Under the pieces are notes generated by a model. That model worked only from the letters and a program-made list of their open reading frames with translations, searched no databases and was not told the origin of the DNA. Shown piece after piece: positions 21,118-29,232 of a DNA stretch of 64,000 nucleotides (positions within the stretch are counted from its first letter, which is position 1; each line of letters begins with the position of its first letter). The position numbers and the translations under genes are program-made. Origin of the DNA: Lichina pygmaea (Eukaryota; Ascomycota; Lichinomycetes; Lichinales; Lichinaceae); the NCBI GenBank assembly GCA_963422465.1, contig OY730173.1, positions 496,001 to 560,000 of the forward strand, given 5' to 3'.

Positions 21118-22362
21118 TCATGTAGGCGACACCCTGTCACGCCTTCCATCTGGGCGCTCCTGCGCCTCGCGCTCTTCTCGGCGCTCTTCTTCGGCCTCGC
21201 GGCGTCTGATCTCGTCCTCGAGACGCTTCTTCTCGGCGTTCTTGAGTCTGATCAGGGTCATTTCCTCCAGGCTTGGCGTCACCGCCGTCGTGGCCTTGTG
21301 CTCGTCTGCGCCGGTCGTGCAGGTGTTCGGTCTCGTCTTGAAGGATGTGAAGGATGGAACGTGTTTCACGCTGTCGCCGCCAGACTGCTGATGGCTCGAT
21401 GCTTCTGGTGCGATCCCCGCGACACGGACAGGCTGGGATCCTGACGTAGATGAGGGTGACCATTCTCGTGTGGACTGTGGCGAGGGGAAGTTGGGAAACT
21501 TGAACTCGGGTTCTCTGCCCGATGCCCATTGCACTGAATTGAATACCGTCCACTCTGGACCTTCTTGCCTCGAGAAGTCTTCGACCGCGGCATGTGCCCC
21601 GACGATCGATGTGTACTGGATAACGCCGGTGGCCGTCGTACGCTTTTTCCTAGCATTGTCTCCACCGCGTTTCCTGTCTTTCAGGAGAAACGTGCTGTCA
21701 ATTTTTCCGAAGATGGAGAACAGAGACTCCAACTTGTCCTTGTCGATCGATTGGCCCGGTCCGTCCCGCGGCCATCGAACCTTGACTGTTCGATCAATCT
21801 CCGATACAGCATTCCTTTCAGTTGACGCCGACCCATCCATGTCATCTGCATCGGTAGCCCTTGCTGAAGCTCTTTGCGCGAGCTGGTCCCTCTCTTCCTC
21901 TTCTTCCAGATTCTCCCGCCGTAGTAGTTCCTCCCTCTCTTTCCTTCTTCTCTTCCCATCCTCAGCAAGCCGCGCTACCTCTAGGCGCAGTTTCTCTTCG
22001 GCGTCCAGTTCTTCGTCTCGTCCCCTCTTGACTCCCCTTTCTCTCCTTTCAAGATCGTCCACCATCTGCCGCCGCTTGCCATCGAACTGCTCCTTCTGGC
22101 GCCTCTTGGCCAAGCGCGCCGCCCGCGCATTGTCGTAGGCAGCCTTCGCTGCCGGGTCCGAGAGCAGCTCATAGCCGATCTGAAGCAGATGGAACTTTTC
22201 GACAGCTGCAGCGTTGCCGGCATTGTGATCCGGGTGGTATTTGAGTGCCGTCCGACGATATGCTCGGCGGATGTCAGCTTCTGATGTCTCGAATGAGACA
22301 CCCAGGAGCTTGTAAAAGTCATATTCGCTGGTGATATGCTCGGAGAGGTCATCGGAAGACAT
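21118..22362 (-). CDS. CWF23: Spliceosomal DnaJ protein, CWF23/DNAJC17-like
   Basis: Single exon, 414 aa, start ATG at 22362 (an upstream in-frame extension would run through GTAC-repeat promoter DNA and is rejected). Residues about 9-75 form a J domain: YDFYKLLGVSFETSEADIRR, with the HPD motif in ALKYHPDHNAG. Then comes a long charged coiled-coil (EKLRLEVARLAEDGKRRRKE...), an RRM-like domain (VKVRWPRD, KLESLFSIFGKIDSTFLL, TGVIQYTSIVGAHAAVEDF), and a C-terminal Arg/Glu helix. The J domain-coiled coil-RRM order is diagnostic of DNAJC17/Cwf23-type splicing cofactors (nuclear). Convergent with IBA57. Confidence 0.88.
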   Translation of the reverse strand: MSSDDLSEHITSEYDFYKLLGVSFETSEADIRRAYRRTALKYHPDHNAGNAAAVEKFHLLQIGYELLSDPAAKAAYDNARAARLAKRRQKEQFDGKRRQMVDDLERRERGVKRGRDEELDAEEKLRLEVARLAEDGKRRRKEREELLRRENLEEEEERDQLAQRASARATDADDMDGSASTERNAVSEIDRTVKVRWPRDGPGQSIDKDKLESLFSIFGKIDSTFLLKDRKRGGDNARKKRTTATGVIQYTSIVGAHAAVEDFSRQEGPEWTVFNSVQWASGREPEFKFPNFPSPQSTREWSPSSTSGSQPVRVAGIAPEASSHQQSGGDSVKHVPSFTSFKTRPNTCTTGADEHKATTAVTPSLEEMTLIRLKNAEKKRLEDEIRRREAEEERREEREAQERPDGRRDRVSPT

Positions 22363-23447
22363 GATCAAGATATTGCACCGAGTCGCAGGAGGTAGTAGTA
22401 AGGTGTACGGAAGTACGTAACGTACCGTACTCCTGTACTTCGTACCAGAACACTCGGCTAGACTATATACGTGTACGGTAGTGGAGGTACCGGTACATAC
22501 GTACGTTACGTACATACGTACCGTATTAGGTAATATCTTACCCAGCACCTGGTCGATCCACCGTGGTTTGACACCGTCACTCACGCTTCACACCGGTTGG
22601 GATAATGCAATGACTTCTCTCGATAGCGTCTTTTGTATAAGACAATAGGTCGCACAAGCATGGGAACCTCCAGATATCATCCTCAAACACAACAGAGCTG
22701 GCCTTGTTTCACTGGTCTACAACTACCATACCGGTATCGACAGTCCACGGATCCTGGGGCTGCCAACGCCTGGCTGGCTACAATCCATGGCTGAATGTAC
22801 AACACGACAGACTTCCAGGCCTTACAGTACTCTTCATACAAGCATCTCGAATGTCATAGTTGATGTGCAAACAAGTCGTAGCTCTGTCTAGGGCTTGCTA
22901 GAACACGTGCCAGGAAGGAATAACCCAGAACGTACTCCAACACACTCAGATCAACTCTATGTCAAGGCCAGCTAGATACCATCCGTTTTTGTGAAGATGC
23001 CATAGGAATCCCTTTATCTATGGACTCTGCCACTCTCCGAGTGTTCTGCTAGCTACTGACATCAAGTGGTCATATCACAAATTTGGGTGTGCTCCTGTGT
23101 TAGTGCTGTTAATCTCTTCGGGTTTGTCTTGTTGTGCAAACACCATAGCAAGCAGGTAAGATCGGCCAAGGAGACACCCATCTCACGCCATCCTTCTGCT
23201 GCGTACTCCCCACCCTATCGTGTTCAAGCCTGCTTCTATACCTCATACTTGCACATTCCCTTTCAAGTCGTCTTGCTCCTTTGGGGATGAGTTGGATGGT
23301 CTACACTCCCATTCGTGCCCACTCGTTGTTAATTGCCACGTTGCGTGCGTGAGAGTGGAGGGTGCTCTTGTTGTGATATCCACTAGCCCTATCCGGACTT
23401 GACATCCGCGACCGTGAGTCTGGCTGAACCTCTTGATTACAGGGACG
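22363..23447. other. Divergent promoter region, GTAC-rich
   Basis: 1.09 kb between opposed starts. The stretch 22400-22530, next to the J-protein start, is packed with GTAC/TACGTA repeats. Near 23411-23443 a GTGAGT and a TTACAG sit only about 30 nt apart, so an upstream noncoding exon of the next gene is possible but unproven. Confidence 0.45.
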
Positions 23448-25007
23448 ATGCGGAGGTCTTTCAGACCCGAAAGATCCGGGGACGGATCTTCGCCGGACAA
23501 ATCTGTCGAAGCTTTCCGGCGCCTGGTCGAGAATGACGCTAACGCCAAGAAACAGATGGGCGAGGCATCGAAACGCCACAAGAAGATGCTGAGGGTCAAG
23601 AGCCAACAGTCGTGGCGTCTTAAGATGCAGCTCACGCAGCGTTATCTGGGACTCCGTCCGTCGCTGCCGACGAAGCTTCCTGGACGGACCCATCAAGATG
23701 ACTCTGGAGCCGTCGTTCGCTACCCGCCGGAAAAATCGGTCGTCTTCATCTGCGTTGACGTCGAGGCTTTCGAGAAGGACCAGTCGAAGATTCTCGAGAT
23801 CGGTATCTCTTCGCTTGATGCGAGTCGACTGGGCTCGGTGGCTCCGGGAAAGGACGGTGTCAACTGGACGAGGCTGATCAATTCCCGTCACTTCCGTCTC
23901 CAAGATCACGCCGCCCTACGCAATTCGAACTTTGTCGAAGGCTGTCCCGACAGGTTTGACTTTGGCGAGAGTGAGTGGATCTCAAAAGCGTCCGTGCCGC
24001 GTATCCTTGGCGAGGTTTTCAAGGTACCTGTCAGCATCGTCGACTACGAAGCCTCGGTCGATGGAGAGGTGGAGGCGGGGGAGCGCCGGCCGTTTGAGGC
24101 ACAGCGCCCCATGCGGAACGTCGTTCTAGTAGGCCACGACGTCAAGAACGACCTCAAGTACCTGGAGAAGCTGGAGTTCAACCCTACGGCGACGGACTCG
24201 TTCCGCGGCATCATCGACACCAAGGAGCTGTGGAGTGCTCTGCACCGTGAACACGCAACTCGAGCGCTGCAGAACATTCTGACCGAACTCGGAATTGCCG
24301 GCTGGAATCTACACAACGCCGGCAACGATGCGAGGTACACCCTACAGGTCATGATCGCGCTGGCCTTCCGCGATCTGGAACCAAAGGACCAGACCCAGGC
24401 GAAAGCGGCCGAGAAGATCGAGGCCTTGGTAGATGCGTACCGCATGAAACTCTGGCAGGAAGAAGAGGGATGGAGCAGCGAAGACGAAAAGCTTACGCGC
24501 AAGCACGAGGGGTCACGGGAGTCGTCTGTCGACTCGGAGCCTCAGCCAGCGGGTTTGACGCCCCAGGCCATGTTTACGGACGGTCCCTCCACTGGCGCTC
24601 CTAGCTTCTTCGACGTGGGTGGTATCCCTGTGGCACAGCACCCGCCGGTCTTTGTTCCGCCTCCATTCTACGCCGCAGCGCCGATGGCGTATCGAGGCCG
24701 AGGCCAGACGCCTGTCCATCCGCACATGCCGTTCGTTGCCGGAGTCCCGATCGCTCCTCAGCTGCACCCGCACGTGCCAGCGGCACCGACGCCAGGATTC
24801 CCCGTCTCGACGGCGCACGTTGCGGCCATCAACCAGCAGCTCGGCAACCTGTCTCTGCGAGGCCGGGGTAACGTCAGTCGTCCCTGGCCGGGTCGGGGTC
24901 CGGGTCGCGGTCGCGGTCGCGGTCACGGCCGCGGCCGTGGCCGTGGCCGTGGCCGTGGCCGTGGCCAGGAGGCGACGGTAGCGTTCGGGGGGTTCCCGCC
25001 GGAATGA
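23448..25007 (+). CDS. DEDDh exonuclease-fold protein, Gfd2/YDR514C-like
   Basis: Uninterrupted 519-aa frame from ATG 23448. Family: RNase H-like 3'-5' exonuclease fold related to yeast Gfd2/YDR514C; Gfd2 was linked genetically to mRNA export. Seen, in order: VVFICVDVEAFEKDQSKILE (DxE motif), RHFRLQDHAALRNSNFVEGC, NVVLVGHDVKNDLKYLEKLE (second D), GIIDTKELW, and LHNAGNDARYTLQVMIAL giving H...D, so all DEDDh acidic/His positions look present and activity is plausible. An N-terminal basic helix precedes the fold. The C-terminus is Pro/His-rich and ends in about ten RG/HG dipeptide repeats (nt 24895-24970), an RGG-like RNA-binding tail. Substrate unknown. Confidence 0.75.
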   Translation: MRRSFRPERSGDGSSPDKSVEAFRRLVENDANAKKQMGEASKRHKKMLRVKSQQSWRLKMQLTQRYLGLRPSLPTKLPGRTHQDDSGAVVRYPPEKSVVFICVDVEAFEKDQSKILEIGISSLDASRLGSVAPGKDGVNWTRLINSRHFRLQDHAALRNSNFVEGCPDRFDFGESEWISKASVPRILGEVFKVPVSIVDYEASVDGEVEAGERRPFEAQRPMRNVVLVGHDVKNDLKYLEKLEFNPTATDSFRGIIDTKELWSALHREHATRALQNILTELGIAGWNLHNAGNDARYTLQVMIALAFRDLEPKDQTQAKAAEKIEALVDAYRMKLWQEEEGWSSEDEKLTRKHEGSRESSVDSEPQPAGLTPQAMFTDGPSTGAPSFFDVGGIPVAQHPPVFVPPPFYAAAPMAYRGRGQTPVHPHMPFVAGVPIAPQLHPHVPAAPTPGFPVSTAHVAAINQQLGNLSLRGRGNVSRPWPGRGPGRGRGRGHGRGRGRGRGRGRGQEATVAFGGFPPE

Positions 25008-25529
25008 CTTGTGGCTCTTCCGAGGCCAAGGTCATCCTGGAGCGCTCGCTCGAGCGGATCCAGCGGAAAGCGAGGCAAACAGCAGCGAGGACACCACGAT
25101 CCAGCCAGAGTGAAGCGTCGTCGAAGCACGGGGAGATAAGAGAAGGTTGTTCTAGCACATGAGATCTCTGACACGGTACCACCACAATCAGCCAAGTTGA
25201 TCTTCTCAGCTTTAGTCTGCAGGGCCAAGGACCGGGCAACCACCCGGTCATGCGAACAGCAGATCCTTCCCCCTTCTCTCAATTACCGTACCCACGTGAT
25301 CTTGTTTTCTGCCATTGGACCTGGCTCTTCCCCTACGTAGGGCGACCGCTGTCATACCCGTACACATACGTATGTACCGTATAGTCATCTCTACCGGCCT
25401 TGGCTTCCCCCTCTCTTCTTCCCTCTCCTCCTCTATTCCTCTCCTCCTCTCCTCTCTCTCCTCTCTCTGCTCTCTCTCAACAAGGGCAACGACAGTGCGA
25501 TGACATGCAGAACCGTCTGCAAGCAGCAG
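25008..25529. other. Spacer before the transposon block
   Basis: 522 bp with a CT-rich tract (25405-25482) and a GTAC patch (25360-25385); no gene supported. CpG content stays high up to the transposon edge. Confidence 0.5.
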
Positions 25530-26129
25530 TTTTTTTTATTTTATTTTATTTTATTCTTACTCTGATTTGGCTGGTGAGCCATGCAGAACTTCTAGATATA
25601 TACTTGTTTTCTCAGAAAACCTTTAAAGGAATAAAAACTGAGACTTGGGTAAGACTAGGGAAATATCTGGAAGAGTATGTAGTGTCTGAAGAGAATAGAA
25701 ATCACAGAGATAGAAGACTTTCTGGTAAGAGTTTGTATGCTAAGTTGAACTGGTGTAGTCTTTTCAAAGACATAAACCAGAAGAAATTCTTTAAGCACTT
25801 TAGGCTTTTGAAGTAAAGAAGAGAAATTATAGGAAAGAAAAGTGGCTTGCTGTCCTTGAGTAAGAAACTTATTACAAAAGAAAGTGATATGTTGGGCAGT
25901 CTCTTCTCCAAAACCACAGGAACATAAAGGAGATTGGAAGTCTGGAACATTTGCTCTGAAAAGAAAGCTGGCTAGTCCTATTCTTGCTGATAGAATCTGC
26001 AAGTAAAGACTAGCTTCAGCTTTCCTCAAGTCTTTGAAAACTTTGAGATTTTTCTTTTGGGGTGGTCTGCAAAATAGCTCCCAGACTGGAGAACACTTCT
26101 GTCTGTTTGTCTGCCATCTGGCTTCCCAC
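25530..26129 (-). mobile_element. 5'-truncated Tad-like LINE fragment
   Basis: 3'-terminal 600 bp of the same LINE family as the full copy at 43996-49479 (matches 43996-44592 nearly base for base), minus orientation, beginning with the (AAAAT)n-type 3' tail at 25530. It encodes the ORF2 C-terminus, including the CX1CGX3ETAXHI zinc motif (CSCGFGEETAQHI), with a frameshift near 25790. It stops abruptly where the family-1 LTR begins at 26130. Confidence 0.88.
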
Positions 26130-26403
26130 TGTCACGGTTCTGGCCCAGTTGCATATCTGGCACAAGTCACGCACCTTGCCGGGAAGTTCCATCTACACTG
26201 TTGCCTGTTTGCTCCGCCGTTGCCTGATCCCCTGCCTATAAGAACTTCTCCTGCTCCCCCAGCTTCTTCTCTTCTTTTCTCTTTTTCTTCCTTCCTTGTC
26301 TTTCATCTTGTACATCAATCCAAGTCTCAAGTCTCAAGCCAAGTCAGGTCAAGGTTACTGAATCAGTTAGGCTTGAGTTCTGCTCTGCCATTGCCTCGTC
26401 ACA
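26130..26403 (+). repeat. Chromovirus family-1 LTR (plus orientation)
   Basis: 274 bp, TGTCACGG...GTCACA, nearly identical to the LTR at 49616-49889 and same length. Contains TATAAGA near 26240 (promoter-like) and is followed by an untranslated leader and gag. Confidence 0.85.
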
Positions 26404-26460
26404 CTACGAAAGACCACCCAACTATAACACACTTCACCAAGCCACGTTCACGTCCTTGTC

Positions 26461-27135
26461 ATGTCTCAACAACCAGACCAAGCCATGCCAGTTGCTGGAA
26501 ATGACGAGTTCCTTCGCAACATGTTTGCAGAGTTCATGCGAATTCAAGCTACCAACACTACTCCCAAGTCCAAGTCTGAACGCACTGCTGACCCAGAGAT
26601 CTTCAGTGGCGATGGCAGAAACACGGAAATCACGCATGAGAAGCTTGAGAGCTTCATCACGTCACTGTCACTCAAGATGACATTCAACGCTGACCGGTAC
26701 CCCACAGAAACATCGTGGATTGCGTACGTCTTTTCACGCACGACTAGCACTGCGCAGTCCTACATCTCAGCTAAGATCACGGCTGGCCAGTACATTGACT
26801 GGCACGACATCGTCCAAGATCTCCAGAACACCTTCTCCGACCAAGACCCAGAGTTCCTAGCTCAGAGGAAGCTTATCACCTTGCATCAGGCCAACCGTTC
26901 CTTTGCCGAGTTCTTCACAGAGTTCAATCAGTATGCTCCACACACAGGCTTCAACGACAAGGCCTTGAAGTGCTATCTTCGATACGCTGTCTCTGAAGAG
27001 CTTGCCAAACAGCTTGTCAGCATCAACCTCAAGGACATCAGCTATCAGAAGCTTGTTGAGGAATGCCAGCTGCAGGACAACCAGTTGCGTGCCACTTCTG
27101 CCAACTCTCGCTGTCCACGTCAAGCACCTCCCACC
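26461..27135 (+). pseudogene. gag fragment of chromovirus family 1
   Basis: 225 intact codons from MSQQPDQAMPVAGN to about PRQAPPT, matching the gag of the minus-strand copy at 43261-43980 (shared FSGDGRNTEITHEKLESFIT-type region, AQRKLI, SYQKLVEECQLQDNQL). It is cut before the zinc knuckle where it meets the inverted 3' LTR at 27136. More CpG dinucleotides survive here than in the 43-kb copy. Confidence 0.8.
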
Positions 27136-27566
27136 TGTGATGAGACAATAGCAGAGCAGAACTCAAGTCTAACTGATTCAGTAACCTTGACCTGACTTGG
27201 CTTGAGACTTGAGACTTGGATTGATGTACAAGACGAAAGACAAGGAAGGAAGAAAAAGAGAAAACAAGAGAAGAAGCTGGGGGAGCAGGAGAAGTTCTTA
27301 TAGGCAGGGGATCAGGCAACGGCGGAGCAAACAGGCAACAGTGCAGATGGAACTTCCCGGCAAGGTGCGTGACTTGTGCCAGATATGCAACGAGGCAATG
27401 GCAGAGCAAACAGGCAACAGTGCAGATGGAACTTTCCGGCAAGGTGCGTGACTTGTGCCAGATATGCAACAAGGCAATAGCAGAGCAAACAGGCAACAGT
27501 GCAGATGGAACTTCCCGGCAAGGTGCGTGACTTGTGCCAGATATGCAACTGGGCCAGAACCGTGAC
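27136..27566 (-). repeat. 3' LTR of element A with internal triplication
   Basis: 431 bp instead of 274; the extra 157 bp come from three tandem copies of a 79-bp unit (27310-27546) that is single in the other two LTRs. Bounded on the right by the polypurine tract (GGAGGGGGGTAA) and ends TCACA at 27136. Confidence 0.85.
27310..27546. repeat. 79-bp tandem repeat, 3 copies
   Basis: The landmark GTGCAGATGG recurs at 27341, 27420 and 27499, a 79-bp period. Copies differ by a few bases, mostly G/A or C/T. Confidence 0.85.
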
Positions 27567-28083
27567 ATTACCCCCCTCCTTCACATGGCGAACTCCTGTG
27601 AGCCTCAGGCCACTCGTGGGCGTAGTTCTGTGGCTGTGGTTTCCTTGGGTATTTCTCATGGAAGTTGTAGATGGCGTCTTTGGTGTTGTCAAGATACTCA
27701 ATAGACTCTTCAGTGGCATCTTCAATTGGCCATCCAGACTATTTGACCAGGTACTTAAACTTCTGTCAAGATGTTGCTGGCTTGGAGTCAAGGATTTCTT
27801 CAACCTGGAACTTTTCATCTGTGTCTTGACCAATGACAGGGCCAGGGTGTTTATTTGATTAGCCAGGGATAGGATTAGCAGGTGTCAGACGTAGAAGGGA
27901 AACGTGAAAGACAGGATGGATCTTGAGAGTGTGTGGAAGCTCCAGATGGCAGGCACGGCTTCCGACTGTCTTCAACACCTTGAATGGTCTAATCCACTTG
28001 TCATCAAGCTTTTTGCATGGGTGGCATGTCCTGATGTTCTTAGTATTCAGCCAAACAAGATCTCCAGTTTGATAGGATAGTGA
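27567..28083 (-). pseudogene. Integrase C-terminus and chromodomain of element A
   Basis: Minus-strand reading resumes element A integrase after chromovirus 2: a YQTGDLVWLNTKN-like core, HPVFHVSLLRLTPANP, then a chromodomain (FQVEEILDSKP...KYLVKWSGWP-like). Two stops interrupt it: TGA where CGA is expected and TAG where TGG (Trp) is expected. Ends at the polypurine tract. Confidence 0.8.
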
Positions 28084-28088
28084 CGGGA

Positions 28089-28687
28089 TGTTGCGGTCCG
28101 TACCGTACCGTCCTATCCGAGTATAGGATTAGGGCGAGAGGCGGAAGGCGGGTTGGTTCTCGCAGGAGAGGAGTGTCAAGGAGTGCGAAGGGGTTTGGTG
28201 GAACGTGGTGGTGGTGACACCTGATCAATGGCTTCGTACAAAGGATTGTATTGAAGTAGATCTAGTTGTCTGGATCACAACATGAGTTGAAGACGATTGT
28301 TCCATAAGGGAACTATCGCCGGACTATATAGTGCTGGCCTGTCGAGACAATCAAGATTGTCTTGACAGTCTCAACGTCAAGACGGGTGAGATTGTCTCAA
28401 CAGTCCCACCATGTTATGCACCCTGCGTCGAGACGGGTGAGATTGTCTCGATGCTTCATGCATCCTGCGTCGAGACGGGTGAGATTGTCTCGATGCTTCA
28501 TGCACCCTGCGTCGAGACTGGTGAGATTGTCTTGATGCTTCATGCATCATGCGTCGAGACTCCCATGTGTGTCTCGACAGTCACGTGACCCCTTGTTGGT
28601 TGGTCACTTGACTTCCATGGTGTCCTCTTGCCTGGCCCGCGGCCTGATTGCCTATAAATGAGTGGCTCCCATCCCTGGGTTGTAACA
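28089..28687 (-). repeat. Downstream (3') LTR of chromovirus 2
   Basis: 599 bp. Differs from its partner at about 18 positions, all transitions. Contains roughly four copies of a 42-bp unit (28380-28570) built around GTCGAGAC and GAGATTGTCTC, an inverted pair able to fold into hairpins. Confidence 0.9.
28653..28659 (+). promoter_or_regulatory. TATA-like box facing into the element (antisense)
   Basis: TATAAAT near the inner edge of the 3' LTR, about 75 bp before the ATG of the plus-strand ORF at 28732. Spacing suits a core promoter directing antisense transcription. Inference only. Confidence 0.4.
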
Positions 28688-28731
28688 CTACCCTCCTCTC
28701 CTTCATTCATCATCCTGATGAATTCTTGAGT

Positions 28732-29232
28732 ATGTCTGCAAAATCACGTGCCTCTGCTTACCGAAACCAACTGGCAGCCCAGATCCGTGATCATAACTTC
28801 GTGTCGCTTGCTCTGTGTGACTTCTGTGTTTTGAACCATAAGCCCTGCTTCCGAATGTCTGATGACAACAATAAGTTGAAGTGCGCTGAGTGCACTCATC
28901 AGGGAAAGTCCTGTGTGTCACTTTCTTGGGAGTCGCTGAACATGACTCGGGATAACCTTCGTGAGGATTTGGCTGTTGATGAGGCCAAGCGGGATGCTCT
29001 TGTCAAGCAGCTTGCCGAGCTGCAGGCTTGTGTGTCCTGAAAGTGAAAGGTTCTTGAGGGTGCTGAGGGTTGAGCAAGGAAGAAGCTCCAGTGCCTTGTT
29101 GCTGAAATGGAGGTGGATGGTGAAGACTTGTCGGCGACGGTCATTGATACGTCCGCGCTGCAGGCCGAGCTGTTCAGTCCTGCTCCTGCCGGAACTGCTG
29201 CAGGAGGAGCTGGCAGTTCGCGAGGTTCCTGA
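28732..29232 (+). pseudogene. Antisense Cys-cluster ORF inside chromovirus 2
   Basis: Plus-strand frame beginning 45 bp inside the 3' LTR, opposite to gag-pol. Codes MSAKSRASAYRNQLAAQIRD, then a Cys-rich block CDFCVLNHKPCF...KCAECTHQGKSC, then a charged helix (DEAKRDALVKQLAELQA). It stops at a TGA (29038), but the frame continues past three in-frame TGAs to 29232 with sensible composition (EMEVDGEDLSATVIDTSALQ). Each TGA is a CpG transition away from CGA, so the original was probably about 166 aa. C-x2-C...C...C-x2-C spacing suggests a zinc-binding module. I recall similar small Cys-cluster proteins annotated as hypothetical in ascomycetes. Overlaps the end of pol by about 60 bp. Confidence 0.6.

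Noticed and set aside
22363-22584. N-terminal extension of the J-protein to 22584
   Set aside because: Would translate GTAC-repeat promoter DNA; the J domain starts properly just after the ATG at 22362.
28380-28570. CRISPR-like appearance of evenly spaced repeats in the LTR
   Set aside because: Units are contiguous tandem repeats without unique spacers, inside an LTR of a eukaryotic retroelement.
28331-28588. 85-codon frame with a 14-residue repeat (TGEIVSMLHA-type), also at 34179-34436
   Set aside because: It is the 42-bp LTR repeat read in frame (42 divisible by 3); no start context or conservation evidence.
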